Below, piece by piece: positions 25,059 to 33,571 of a stretch of DNA of 64,000 nucleotides. The position numbers and the translations under genes are program-made. The DNA lies in contig NZ_JAGINW010000001.1 in assembly GCF_017876405.1 (NCBI RefSeq), positions 4,725,203 to 4,789,202 of the forward strand, read 5' to 3'. The number at the start of each line of letters is the position of its first letter. Within the stretch, counting starts at the first letter, position 1. Below the pieces are notes generated by a model that did not search any database, was not told where the DNA came from, and saw only the letters and a program-made list of their open reading frames with translations. The stretch is from Kibdelosporangium banguiense (GTDB taxonomy: Bacteria; Actinomycetota; Actinomycetes; Mycobacteriales; Pseudonocardiaceae).

Positions 25059-25724
25059 TCATAACCGGCGTACCGGGATGTCTTTCATGGTGTTGGTCGG
25101 CCCGAGCGAGGGCCGGGCCGACCAACTCAGATACACCGAGGTCGCGATCGACTTCCATTCCTCCAGCAACCGGGCCCGCCGGGTCTGCTCGCCGCCGATC
25201 ATCGCGTCGAGCGCCAGGCCCCGGGTGACGTTCACGGTCAGCCAGAACAGGGTCTCCAGGCGGTCGGCCGGGAAGTCCGTCCCGGCCGCCTCCCGGTAGA
25301 TGTCGAGCGTGGCCCGTCCCAGCGCGCGGTCGACCGGGAGCATCGAGCGGCGCAGTTCGTCGTCGGTACGCGCCGCGATCCAGAGCTCCAGCGCGGCGGT
25401 GGAGAGTTTTCCGGAGAACCCGCGCCAGAGCAGGTCGATGGCCTCGCCGACGCGCTCGGGCCCGGTGGGCAGGACAAGGGTGCTGGTGATCTCTTCGCGC
25501 AACCGCTCGACGAGGTGTTCCACGGCCGCGACCAGCAGTTCGGCCTTGGTCGTGAAGTGGTGCTGCTGCGCGCCCCGCGACAGCCCCGCCCGACGGCAGA
25601 TCTCCTGCACGGTCGTTCCGGCGTAGCCGAGGTCCACCAGGCAGTCGATAGTGGCGTCAAGCAGCGCCTCGCGGGTGCGCTCCCGGCGCTCCTGCTGAGT
25701 TCGATGCACCCGTGCCTCGCTCAC
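25059..25724 (-). CDS. TetR-family regulator
   Basis: A 221-residue regulator. The N-terminal helix-turn-helix (about 15-60) contains DATIDCLVDLGYAGTTVQEI and AGLSRGAQQHHFTTK. It is divergent from an acyl-CoA dehydrogenase and probably represses it. The GTG at 25724 is chosen from the domain start. Minus-strand TAAAGT ends 7 bases before this GTG, consistent with a leaderless mRNA. A much longer frame continues upstream but is antisense to the dehydrogenase. Confidence 0.88.
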   Translation of the reverse strand: MSEARVHRTQQERRERTREALLDATIDCLVDLGYAGTTVQEICRRAGLSRGAQQHHFTTKAELLVAAVEHLVERLREEITSTLVLPTGPERVGEAIDLLWRGFSGKLSTAALELWIAARTDDELRRSMLPVDRALGRATLDIYREAAGTDFPADRLETLFWLTVNVTRGLALDAMIGGEQTRRARLLEEWKSIATSVYLSWSARPSLGPTNTMKDIPVRRL

Positions 25725-25735
25725 GCCGAGAACTT

Positions 25736-25759
25736 TACATGCAGTCCTGCACGCATGTA
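25736..25759. promoter_or_regulatory. Inverted-repeat operator between tetR and acyl-CoA dehydrogenase
   Basis: TACATGC and GCATGTA (7-bp arms, 10-base spacer) surround an inner palindrome TGCAG-TC-CTGCA. The site covers the intergenic promoter region between the divergent genes, the expected place for binding by the TetR protein. Confidence 0.6.
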
Positions 25760-25802
25760 CCTTCCGAGCGGATTGTTTTCTGTCTGTCCTGGGAGGCTCG
25801 GC

Positions 25803-26936
25803 ATGAGTTGGCTGGATGAGGACCTGACCGCCTTTCGCGAGCTGGCGCGCTCGTTCTGCGAGAAGGAGCTCACGCCGAACGCCGAACGCTGGGCCGAGGC
25901 CAAGCAGGTGGACCGCGAGCTGTGGAACAAGGCGGGCTCGGTGGGCCTGCTGTGCCTGAGCATCCCCGAGGAGTACGGCGGCGGTGGCGGCACGTTCGCC
26001 CATGAAACCGTTCTGCTGCAGGAACAGGCCCGCGCGATGGACGACGCCTGGGGCGTCGCCGTCCACAATGGAATCGTCGCGCACTACCTGAGGGCGTACG
26101 GCACGCAGGAGCAGAAACAGCGCTGGCTGCCCGGGATGGCGTCCGGCGAACTGGTCGGCGCGATCGCCATGACCGAGCCCGGCACCGGGTCGGACCTGCA
26201 GAGCATCAAGACGAAGGCGATCCGGACCGGTGACAGCTACGTGGTCAACGGCTCGAAGACGTTCATCACCAACGGCGCCCAGGCCGACCTGGTCATCGTG
26301 GCCGCCAAGACCAACCCCGAGGAGAAGGCCGCCGGCATCTCCCTGGTGGTCGTGGAGACCGAAGGCACGCAGGGGTTCCGGCGCGGGCGGGTGCTCGACA
26401 AGATCGGGATGAAGGGCCAGGACACGGCCGAGCTCTTCTTCGACAACGTGACCATCCCGGCGGAGAACCTGCTCGGCACCCAGGAAGGGCAGGGCTTCAT
26501 CCAGCTGATGCAGCAGCTGCCGCAGGAACGCCTGCTCATCGCGGTGACCGCGGTCGCGGCCATGGACCTCGCCGTCCAGCAGACCCTGCAGTACACCAAG
26601 GAGCGCTCGGCCTTCGGCAGGCCGATCTTCGGCTTCCAGAACACCAAGTTCACCCTGGCCGACGCGGCGACCGAGGTGGCGGTCAGCAAGGCCTTCCTGG
26701 ACCAGTGCATCGACCGGCACCTCGAGGGCGAGCTGGACGTCACCGGCGCCGCCATGGCCAAGATGTGGACCACCGAACGCCTGAACAAGGTCGTCGACAA
26801 CTGCCTTCAGCTGTTCGGCGGCTACGGCTTCATGAACGAGTACCCGATCGCGAAGGCCTGGACCGCCGCCCGTGTCCAGCGCATCTTCGGCGGCACGACA
26901 GAGATCATGAAGGAGATCATCGCGCGCACCCTGTAG
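25803..26936 (+). CDS. Acyl-CoA dehydrogenase
   Basis: A 377-residue flavoenzyme of beta-oxidation type. FAD/substrate motifs include AIAMTEPGTGSDLQ (about 120-133) and VNGSKTFITNG. The C-terminal position of the short-chain catalytic Glu reads FGGTTEI (Gly), while LPQERLLIA near residue 240 supplies the Glu seen in long-chain and isovaleryl-type enzymes. GGGAGG precedes the ATG. It probably acts on a branched or longer acyl-CoA under control of the divergent TetR protein. Confidence 0.9.
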   Translation: MSWLDEDLTAFRELARSFCEKELTPNAERWAEAKQVDRELWNKAGSVGLLCLSIPEEYGGGGGTFAHETVLLQEQARAMDDAWGVAVHNGIVAHYLRAYGTQEQKQRWLPGMASGELVGAIAMTEPGTGSDLQSIKTKAIRTGDSYVVNGSKTFITNGAQADLVIVAAKTNPEEKAAGISLVVVETEGTQGFRRGRVLDKIGMKGQDTAELFFDNVTIPAENLLGTQEGQGFIQLMQQLPQERLLIAVTAVAAMDLAVQQTLQYTKERSAFGRPIFGFQNTKFTLADAATEVAVSKAFLDQCIDRHLEGELDVTGAAMAKMWTTERLNKVVDNCLQLFGGYGFMNEYPIAKAWTAARVQRIFGGTTEIMKEIIARTL

Positions 26937-26950
26937 CGGCCGCCGCTCTT

Positions 26951-26982
26951 GGCCCCGGCCGGTTCCAAGCCTGGCCGGGGCC
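26951..26982 (+). terminator. Terminator after acyl-CoA dehydrogenase
   Basis: A perfect 10-bp stem GGCCCCGGCC/GGCCGGGGCC with a 12-base loop lies 14 bases after the stop. The following stretch to 27458 (about 475 bp) shows no gene to me; only a weak GACTA-N4-TAGTC repeat at 27264-27277 was noticed. Confidence 0.75.
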
Positions 26983-27458
26983 TGGCCTGGCCCCGTCAAC
27001 CCCCTTCTGACCTGCGTAAACAGCAAAACTGTCGGACCCCGCTGCTATCGTGGAATCAAGGGTTCCCTTCGGGAATTCCTCATGCAATGGGGTGTGCGTT
27101 CGTTCGGGTGGGGCGTGCGGCGACGGGCCGTGAACAGCGGATTGCTCCAGCAGGATGAAGCTTTCAGCGCATAATCCGGGCCGCTGCGCCGTCCGGGGGT
27201 CGTCACTCCGGACGGGTGATCGGCGCGTCTTTGGCGACACGCCGTGATTGTCACTCTTGACCAGACTATGCGTAGTCGTGCGTATTCGTAGAGTGGCCTT
27301 GATAGCCCGTTCAGGGATGTCCCCTAATGGGTGATTACGGGGTGTGTCCGACTGTGCCGGAGTGGGTTGCCCCCGTAGAGTGATGACGGTCAGTTCTGTG
27401 CCCGGGAAGGGCTGAGCACCCTCGCCCGGCGGGGGTGTGAGCGGACGGAGTCGAGCCG

Positions 27459-27620
27459 GTGAACGTGAAGAAGATAGTTCTCTTGGCAGTGGTCGCGCTG
27501 CTGCTGTTTTACCTGATCACGCAGCCGCAGCAGTCGGCGAACGCGGTTCAGGGCCTGCTGGGAGCCCTGCGTGACGGCGCGGAAGCGATCATCACGTTTG
27601 TCAAGAGCCTGTTCGCTTAA
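27459..27620 (+). CDS. Small single-helix membrane protein
   Basis: A 53-residue protein starting with GTG, preceded by GGAG about 9 bases upstream. Residues 5-20 (KIVLLAVVALLLFYLI) form one membrane helix; the rest (VQGLLGALRDGAEAIITF) is an amphipathic helix. Similar small proteins are, as I recall, widespread in actinomycetes. No function is known. Confidence 0.65.
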   Translation: MNVKKIVLLAVVALLLFYLITQPQQSANAVQGLLGALRDGAEAIITFVKSLFA

Positions 27621-27793
27621 TGACGCTGGGTGACGTTGCCTGCCAAAGGGGCATCCATATTGGACCGTCCGGGTGGATTGTCGCCGAAAAGTCCAGGTGG
27701 CGAGATTGATGAAGGTTCCCCTCTAGCGGCTGGAGGGCACGTCACCCTACGGTCTTCCGCAACGAGTGATCATCGCCCCCACAGGAGGCACGC

Positions 27794-28288
27794 ATGGTCG
27801 ACGACCACGGGGTCGACGCACTGGTTCGCCAGTGGACGCAGGAGCGGTCGCAGGACGCGGAAGCGGAGGAGATCAATCGGATTGCCTCGACTTGGCTGGC
27901 CGAGGGACCGGTAACCGTTTCCCAGCCGGGGATCCCAGGTCAGCGCTCCAAGGGTGGGGCCAAGTCGTTCACGGCCGTGCAGTCGGCCGACCCGCGCTAC
28001 CTGGACGCGATGAGCAGGCGCCTGCCAGGTGTGCCGCAGGAACTGATCTCCGCGGCCGCGGGCTACTGGCAGATGGTCGGTGGGCTCGCCGAGGCCGAGC
28101 AGTGGTGGGACGCCGGGATCAGCCCGCTTGACCAGCGCGCTCTGGACTACCGTGCGGCCGGCCTGGTGCCGTCCGACCTGAGCCGCAGGCTCGGTCCGCT
28201 CACGGTGCTCGAGCACCTGCGCCGGGGCAGCGCCCCCGCATGGTGCGTCGCGCGGCTGCAGCGGCAGCAGCGCAACGGCGTCGCATAA
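27794..28288 (+). CDS. Conserved hypothetical protein
   Basis: A 164-residue, mostly helical protein preceded by ACAGGAGGCACGC, a strong ribosome-binding site. The segment VDALVRQWTQERSQDAEAEE is charged, and the C-terminal half contains LGPLTVLEHLRRGSAPAWC. No domain is recognised. It ends convergent with the next gene, with a hairpin between them. Confidence 0.6.
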   Translation: MVDDHGVDALVRQWTQERSQDAEAEEINRIASTWLAEGPVTVSQPGIPGQRSKGGAKSFTAVQSADPRYLDAMSRRLPGVPQELISAAAGYWQMVGGLAEAEQWWDAGISPLDQRALDYRAAGLVPSDLSRRLGPLTVLEHLRRGSAPAWCVARLQRQQRNGVA

Positions 28289-28302
28289 GAACGTGTGTGG
28301 CA

Positions 28303-28328
28303 GTGGGTGGCCCGGGCAGGCCACCCGC
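28303..28328. terminator. Terminator between convergent genes
   Basis: GGGTGGCC (28305-28312) and GGCCACCC (28319-28326) form an 8-bp stem with a 6-base loop in the 44-bp gap between two convergent stop codons. Confidence 0.7.
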
Positions 28329-28332
28329 TTCG

Positions 28333-29064
28333 CTATACCGGGATGACGCGATCGGCCAGGAACGTCGCTGCGGGATGCACGGCGTCGCCTGGTCCGTTCT
28401 GCAGGAACTGCCGGACTTTGGCGATCATGCTGACGCTGCTGGCGCCGTTTCGTCCGAGGTTCATCCGCAACGAGGGCAGTCCGGTTTCGGGCTTGGGCGG
28501 GTCCCAGGTCCCGCCGACGGCTGCGCGCATGACCTCGCTCGTATACGTCCCGGCCAGGACCAGCATGTCGCCGTCCACCTTGGCGGGTTGCTCCCGCGCG
28601 GCCAGGTGCGCTGCTTCCAGCAGCTCGTCGACCCTGCGCAGTGAGTCGAGGCTGCCGTCCAGGCTGTGCTCCTGGGCGAACATCGTCGAGTTCGCTGTGT
28701 GGATGGCCTGCCAGTCCAGGTTTTCGGCCGGGTAGTCACCCGGTCTGCCTGCGACGGGCACTCGGCCCGGCCCCCAGAACAGGACGCCGCCGACCCCGCG
28801 GGCGAGACCGACCGCGGACACAGGTGGCTCGTCCTTGCGGCACGTGACCTCGATCCGGCACGGCTGGTTGTCCTGGCCGTGTTCCCACATCGTCCGCAGC
28901 TTCATGGCGAACTGGGTCAGCCGCAGCGATTCGGGCGTCCAGTCCCAGACGGCCGCCATCAGGCCCATGGTCCCGTCCGGTGTGGTGTAGGTCATATCTA
29001 TCCGTGAGACGTCCTTGAGCGACACCGCGGCAAGGTACCCGCGACCTTTGCATTCCCGTTGCAC
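28333..29064 (-). CDS. Protein of unknown function
   Basis: A protein of up to 243 residues, apparently soluble, mixed alpha/beta (MTYTTPDGTMGLMAAVWDW, then a basic helix FAMKLRTMWEHG). No catalytic motif or family is recognised. The start is uncertain: ATG at 29064, GTG at 29025 or ATG at 28995 are all in frame and none has a strong ribosome-binding site. It is divergent from the lytic transglycosylase gene. Confidence 0.55.
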   Translation of the reverse strand: MQRECKGRGYLAAVSLKDVSRIDMTYTTPDGTMGLMAAVWDWTPESLRLTQFAMKLRTMWEHGQDNQPCRIEVTCRKDEPPVSAVGLARGVGGVLFWGPGRVPVAGRPGDYPAENLDWQAIHTANSTMFAQEHSLDGSLDSLRRVDELLEAAHLAAREQPAKVDGDMLVLAGTYTSEVMRAAVGGTWDPPKPETGLPSLRMNLGRNGASSVSMIAKVRQFLQNGPGDAVHPAATFLADRVIPV

Positions 29065-29111
29065 CCAAAAGTGAACGTAACGCCTGTTCGGTCCAAGTCG
29101 TTGAGCCGAAC

Positions 29112-29903
29112 GTGGTGGTCGATCGATCCCGAGGGCTGATCAAGCGGTTGGCGCTGGTCACGCTTGTCCTGCTGCTCGCAGGCGGTGGCGTCTGGGCGTT
29201 GAGCGCCACGTCCGCGCCTGAAGCGGGCCCGGTCACCACCGAGATCCCGGCTCTGCAGGTACAGCCCGCTCCAGTCGAGCCCGGCGCGGTCGTGCCGGCC
29301 GCGGAGCAGAGCGTCCCGCAAGCGACGGCCGGCGCGGACCCGTTGCTGACGTGGGCGAACAAGATGTCCAGCCCGACCGGGATACCGGCACGCGCGTTGC
29401 AGGCGTACGGCAACGCGGAGCTGGTTCTCAGGCAGACCACGCCCGGATGCCGCCTGTCGTGGGCCACGCTGGCCGGGATCGGCCGGATCGAGTCCAACCA
29501 CGGCCAGTACGGCGGTGCGGTGCTGGGGCCCGATGGCCGCCCCTCGAAGCCGATCATCGGCGTACCGCTGGACGGTTCGGTTGGCGTGCAACGGATCTCC
29601 GACACAGACGGCGGCCGCTACGACGGCGACCCGACACTCGACCGGGCCGTCGGGCCGATGCAGTTCATCCCATCCACCTGGAACAAATGGGCGTCCGACG
29701 CCAACGGCGACGGCCGCGGCGACCCGCAGCAGATCGACGATGCGGCCCTCGCCGCGGCGCGGTATCTCTGCGTAGGCGGCCGTGACATGGGGTCGCCATC
29801 CGGCTGGTGGGCAGGCGTGCTCTCGTACAACAACTCCGTGCCATACGGGCAGAAGGTCTTCGGTCTCGCGGACAGTTACGCGAAGGCTGCTACCGGTAGG
29901 TGA
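29112..29903 (+). CDS. Lytic murein transglycosylase (MltB-like)
   Basis: A 263-residue membrane-anchored or secreted protein. A basic N-terminus and one hydrophobic segment (LALVTLVLLLAGGGVWAL) are followed by a Pro/Ala-rich linker and a transglycosylase domain. Glu127 in GIGRIESNHG is the catalytic residue; AVGPMQFIPSTWNKWASD and AAARYLC are family motifs. It cleaves peptidoglycan glycan strands to 1,6-anhydro products. Confidence 0.88.
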   Translation: MVVDRSRGLIKRLALVTLVLLLAGGGVWALSATSAPEAGPVTTEIPALQVQPAPVEPGAVVPAAEQSVPQATAGADPLLTWANKMSSPTGIPARALQAYGNAELVLRQTTPGCRLSWATLAGIGRIESNHGQYGGAVLGPDGRPSKPIIGVPLDGSVGVQRISDTDGGRYDGDPTLDRAVGPMQFIPSTWNKWASDANGDGRGDPQQIDDAALAAARYLCVGGRDMGSPSGWWAGVLSYNNSVPYGQKVFGLADSYAKAATGR

Positions 29904-29940
29904 TCGGTGTCACGTCACCCGCAGGTGTTAGCGTCAAACC

Positions 29941-30312
29941 GTGCGCGGTGACCGGGTGATTGCGCGCAGGCTGGCCATTGTCGCCGTCTGCGTGGTCAGT
30001 CTGCTCGGCGCCTGCCTGCTGGCGTGGTGGCAGTGGAACCGGTACGAGTCGTCCAGCGGCAGCTGGCAGAACCTCGGTTACGTGCTGCAATGGCCGCTGT
30101 TCGGGTTGTTCCCGGCGTTCATGTTCTGGCGGATTCGGCGCTTGAAGGCGAGGGAGCGGGCCGGGGCGGGACCCGCTGCGCCTGCCACGCCGCCGAAACC
30201 CGTCATGGCACGGCCGAAGCCGGTGGTGCCGGCCGACGACGAACCGGACGACGAGCTGACCGCGTACAACCGATACCTGGCCGAGCTGAACACGAAGGAA
30301 CAAAGCGGATGA
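29941..30312 (+). CDS. Small membrane protein upstream of DUF3817
   Basis: A 123-residue protein with an N-terminal hydrophobic segment (LAIVAVCVVSLLGACLLAWW) and a second one near residue 50, then a Pro-rich cytoplasmic tail. It overlaps the DUF3817 gene by 4 bases. The arrangement resembles the mycobacterial pair in which a small membrane protein or lipoprotein adjoins a DUF3817 protein. Function is unknown. Confidence 0.72.
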   Translation: MRGDRVIARRLAIVAVCVVSLLGACLLAWWQWNRYESSSGSWQNLGYVLQWPLFGLFPAFMFWRIRRLKARERAGAGPAAPATPPKPVMARPKPVVPADDEPDDELTAYNRYLAELNTKEQSG

Positions 30313-30671
30313 CCGCCCCCGAACCCAAGACCGTGACCGACGAAGAGGCCCCGGCCCGTGACGCCGCGGCCCCCGGCCTGAAGGGCGCACTGGCCCGCTA
30401 CCGGGTCCTTGCATACATCGTCGGTGTCGGCCTGCTCGCCCTGGTCGGCGCCATGATCATGCGTTACGTGTTCGACCAGCCGCAGTACAGCGCGATCGTC
30501 GGGCCGGTGCACGGCTTCCTGTACGTGGTCTACCTGGTCCTGGCGGTCGACCTCGGGCTCAAGGCCCGATGGCCGATCGTCAAGACAGGACTGATCCTGC
30601 TGGCAGGCATGGTCCCGTTCGTGTCCTTCATCGCCGAGCGCAAGGTTACCAAGGAGCTCAGCGCAGGCTGA
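30309..30671 (+). CDS. DUF3817 integral membrane protein
   Basis: A 120-residue protein with an acidic N-terminus and three membrane helices. GPVHGFLYVVYLVLAVDLGL and MVPFVSFIAERKV are characteristic of DUF3817. Its ATG overlaps the previous stop (ATGA), and its end overlaps the convergent aminopropyltransferase gene by 14 bases. No biochemical role is established. Confidence 0.85.
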   Translation: MTAPEPKTVTDEEAPARDAAAPGLKGALARYRVLAYIVGVGLLALVGAMIMRYVFDQPQYSAIVGPVHGFLYVVYLVLAVDLGLKARWPIVKTGLILLAGMVPFVSFIAERKVTKELSAG

Positions 30672-31488
30672 TCGGCGGAACCGTCGATCCCTTGAGCGTC
30701 AACGCGTCGATGGTCTCCGGGCGGTACGGCAACGTCTGCAGCCTGGCGACCATCGTCTCGACCGGGTTCTGAACTGTGGTCCCGAAGTAGAACGCCCACT
30801 CGTGCTCATCGGACCCGAAGTACACCGGTGACGAGAAGACCTGCTCGAACCGCCGCCAGCACTTGACCAGCGTCGAGTTGCGCCACAAGGTCGGGCAGCC
30901 GCCCTGGTAGGCCACGACGCCGCCCTCGGTGAGCAACCCCTTGCACAGCTGGAGGAATTCCTCGCCGTAGAGCCGGTTGTGCTGGGCGTCGGTGTCGTCC
31001 TGCTCGTCGGGCAGGTCCACCAGCACGATGTCGTAGCGCTCAGCCGACGTCCGGATGAACTCCCAGCCGTCGGTGTAGTGTACCCGGATCGGGCCGTTGC
31101 CCTGCTCGGCCTGCTCCAGCTCGGAAGTCGTGTAGCCGTAAGGCAAATGCTGCGCGCACAGCTTCACGGCCTCGGTGTCGATGTCGACGTGGTCGACCAC
31201 GGAAGCGCCCGCGGCCACAGCCATCTGGCACACCACGCCCTCGCTCGACCCGACCACGAGCACGCGCTCGATCTTCTGGGCCAGCAGCAGCGCGGGTACC
31301 ATCAGCGCCTCGTGGTACACGAGCTGGCTGAAGTCGGTGCTCTGCCGTTCGTTGTCGCAGAACAGCGAAACACCCTGCGCCGTCTTGCCGATCACCAGGT
31401 GCTGAAACGCCGTCTGCGTGTCGACGATGACGTCGTCGATCTGCCACACGCGGGTCAGACCGGCGCCCATGGGTTCCTCGATCTTCAT
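30658..31488 (-). CDS. Spermidine synthase-like aminopropyltransferase
   Basis: A 276-residue cytosolic enzyme of the spermidine synthase fold. The nucleotide-binding region reads VLVVGSSEGVVC, where GGGEG is usual. The ribose-binding acid is in HVDIDTEAVKLC, and the catalytic-loop position reads IVLVDLPDEQ instead of the usual VDSTDP. It should transfer an aminopropyl group from decarboxylated AdoMet to putrescine, but these changes leave the acceptor uncertain. It overlaps the upstream decarboxylase fusion by 4 bases; GGAGGG precedes the ATG at 31488. Confidence 0.82.
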   Translation of the reverse strand: MKIEEPMGAGLTRVWQIDDVIVDTQTAFQHLVIGKTAQGVSLFCDNERQSTDFSQLVYHEALMVPALLLAQKIERVLVVGSSEGVVCQMAVAAGASVVDHVDIDTEAVKLCAQHLPYGYTTSELEQAEQGNGPIRVHYTDGWEFIRTSAERYDIVLVDLPDEQDDTDAQHNRLYGEEFLQLCKGLLTEGGVVAYQGGCPTLWRNSTLVKCWRRFEQVFSSPVYFGSDEHEWAFYFGTTVQNPVETMVARLQTLPYRPETIDALTLKGSTVPPISLR

Positions 31489-33044
31489 GACCGGCCCTCC
31501 TGTCCTCTGTGGATCACACTGATTCGAGAGACGCCCGCGTTGAGCATGTCCCGCAACAGGTTCACTGCCAATTCGGGGTCCGCGCGCTTGCCACACGTGA
31601 ACACGTCGATGAACACCGCGCCGCGCTCCGGGTAGGAGTGGATCGACGCGTGCGACTCCGACAGCAGCGCGAGCACGGTCACGCCCTGCGGCTCGAACTG
31701 CTTGAAACTCATGTCGCAGACCGTGGCGCCAGCCTTCTCCAGCGCGCGCTGCAGGCTGTCGACCAGGAACTCGGGATCGTCGAGCAGTTCCGCCGCCACG
31801 CCTTCGAACTCGGCGAGCACGTGCCGCCCGGCGAACTCGCCGACCTCGTCCTCGTCGTGCGCCTGCTCAGGCTTCGGCTCGCCGCCGACGAAGTACGTCC
31901 GCAGCGGGGGGAAACCGTTGAACGACACCGAAGAGTAGCTCTGGGTGTAGGCGCCGGTGGTCATGATGTCGACGAAGTCGCCCGCCTCCAACGACAGCGG
32001 CAACGAGTACGCAGTCCGTTGGTACAGAACGTCATCACCGTCACAGCTGGGGCCTGCGATGACAACCGGGCCTTCGGCGGAGCCGTCCCGCGTGGTCTGC
32101 AGCCGGTACGCGATCGCCTCGTTCTCGGTCTCGGCCATCCCGCCGTAGCGCCCGATGTCCAGGTACACCCAGCGTTTCTCGTCGGTGTCGGACTTGCGCG
32201 AGACCAGCACGACCTCGCTGCGGATCATTCCGGCCTCGGCGACCAGCACCCGGCCGGGCTCGATCGCAAGGTCCACTTCGTGGTGGAAGTGCCGCGCGAC
32301 CGACGCGCGGATCGTGTCCGCGTAGTCGCTCAGCGGCGGTGGGTCGATCAGGTACCGGCCGGGGAAGCCGCCGCCGATGTTCAGCCCGCGCAGCGTGATA
32401 CCTCGCGCGGCGACCTCCCGGGTCACTGTGCCCGCAGCGGCGATCCACGGCTCCCAGGCGGCCGGGTCGAGGTGCTGCGAGCCGACATGGAACGCGACGC
32501 CCTCGGCGTCCAGGCCGAGTTCGGCTGCGCGCACGAGCAGCCGTACGGCCATCTCGGGCGCGCATCCGAACTTGTGCCCGAACGGCGTCGCCGAACCTGC
32601 GCTATCCACCAGAATCCGGCACGACACGGTCGAACCGGGCGCCATGTTGGCGATGGTCTCCAGGTCCGCCTCACTGTCGAAAGTGAAGCGGCGCACACCG
32701 GCGCGGTAGGCGTACGCGATGTCCCTGGCCTTCTTGACCGTGTTGCCGTAGGAGATCAACTCAGGCCGTGCGCCCTGGCCCAGGCACAAGTCGATCTCTT
32801 CGCGGCCGGCCACGTCGAACCCGCAGCCCGCGTGCGCCAGCAGCTTGATGATCTCCGGCGCCGGGTTCGCCTTGACGGCGTAGTACATCCGCGCCTCGGG
32901 TAGGGCTTCCCGCAGCCTCGTATGGCTTTCCCGCACCGTGTCCAGGTCGATCACCAAGCACGGGGTCGGGGGCCTACGGTCGTCCAAGAACGCTCTGATG
33001 CGCTCCGGCGCCTGCGGGAGGGCGTCGATCACAGCGGGCAGCAT
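31485..33044 (-). CDS. Ornithine decarboxylase-AdoMet decarboxylase fusion
   Basis: A 519-residue fusion. Residues about 25-400 are a fold-type III PLP decarboxylase of the ornithine/lysine family, with PLP Lys58 in YYAVKANP, the HVGSQ and GGGFPG motifs, and active-site Cys in GPSCDGDD. Residues about 410-515 form an AdoMet decarboxylase (SpeD-type) domain. The self-cleavage site is Glu463-Ser464 in SESHASIH, with His469 and Cys484 at the spacing known for the T. maritima enzyme, so all key residues are present. One polypeptide could make putrescine and decarboxylated AdoMet, the two substrates of the coupled aminopropyltransferase. Ornithine versus lysine specificity is not certain. Confidence 0.9.
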   Translation of the reverse strand: MLPAVIDALPQAPERIRAFLDDRRPPTPCLVIDLDTVRESHTRLREALPEARMYYAVKANPAPEIIKLLAHAGCGFDVAGREEIDLCLGQGARPELISYGNTVKKARDIAYAYRAGVRRFTFDSEADLETIANMAPGSTVSCRILVDSAGSATPFGHKFGCAPEMAVRLLVRAAELGLDAEGVAFHVGSQHLDPAAWEPWIAAAGTVTREVAARGITLRGLNIGGGFPGRYLIDPPPLSDYADTIRASVARHFHHEVDLAIEPGRVLVAEAGMIRSEVVLVSRKSDTDEKRWVYLDIGRYGGMAETENEAIAYRLQTTRDGSAEGPVVIAGPSCDGDDVLYQRTAYSLPLSLEAGDFVDIMTTGAYTQSYSSVSFNGFPPLRTYFVGGEPKPEQAHDEDEVGEFAGRHVLAEFEGVAAELLDDPEFLVDSLQRALEKAGATVCDMSFKQFEPQGVTVLALLSESHASIHSYPERGAVFIDVFTCGKRADPELAVNLLRDMLNAGVSRISVIHRGQEGRS

Positions 33045-33070
33045 AGGTCCAGCCCTGCCCGCCGAGGAAA

Positions 33071-33571
33071 TCAGTGTCTGATTGGCCGAGCTGCGCCCCA
33101 GCCCCGGCCGTACTGGGCCACCGAGGTGTAACGGCCCTGAAACCTGAGCAACGGCTGGGTATTCGCCTGGTGTTCGATATCCTCCGGTTCACCTATCAGG
33201 GCGATGTGGTCGCCGGCCTCGATCCGCCTGGCAGTCCGGCAACGCAGCCGGACGGGCGCCTCCAGCAGCCGCGGCAGCCCGTCCACATCGGACTCCCAAA
33301 GCGTGCCGGACCCGAACCGGTCGGCATTCGTACGGGCGAACAGGTCGGCCAGATCGGTCTGGTCGGCATGCAGCAGATGCACAGCGAAGTGGTCCGTGAC
33401 CGACAGCGCCGGGTACGCCGAAGAGCTCTTACCGATCCACAACCCCACTAACGGCGGGTGCATGCTGACCGAGCCGAACGAACTGACCGTCAGGCCGACC
33501 GGGCCCGGAGCTGTGACGATGGTGACGGCGGCTGGGTGGTGCCGTAGGGCGTTACGCAGCTCGTCGATCAC
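33071..33571 (-). CDS. Flavin reductase-like FMN-binding protein
   Basis: A 166-residue protein of the HpaC-type flavin reductase family. LTVSSFGSVSMHPPLVG and the motif GDHIALIGEPED are diagnostic. It supplies reduced FMN to partner oxygenases in known systems. It starts with GTG overlapping the upstream FMN reductase stop by 4 bases, and ends 26 bases before the decarboxylase fusion, suggesting one operon. Confidence 0.85.
   Translation of the reverse strand: MIDELRNALRHHPAAVTIVTAPGPVGLTVSSFGSVSMHPPLVGLWIGKSSSAYPALSVTDHFAVHLLHADQTDLADLFARTNADRFGSGTLWESDVDGLPRLLEAPVRLRCRTARRIEAGDHIALIGEPEDIEHQANTQPLLRFQGRYTSVAQYGRGWGAARPIRH

Noticed and set aside
25725..27026. Extended minus-strand frame upstream of the TetR gene
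   Set aside because: Antisense to acyl-CoA dehydrogenase; TetR similarity begins only at the GTG at 25724.
31509..32903. 464-codon plus-strand frame over the decarboxylase fusion
   Set aside because: Antisense to a protein with complete catalytic residues.
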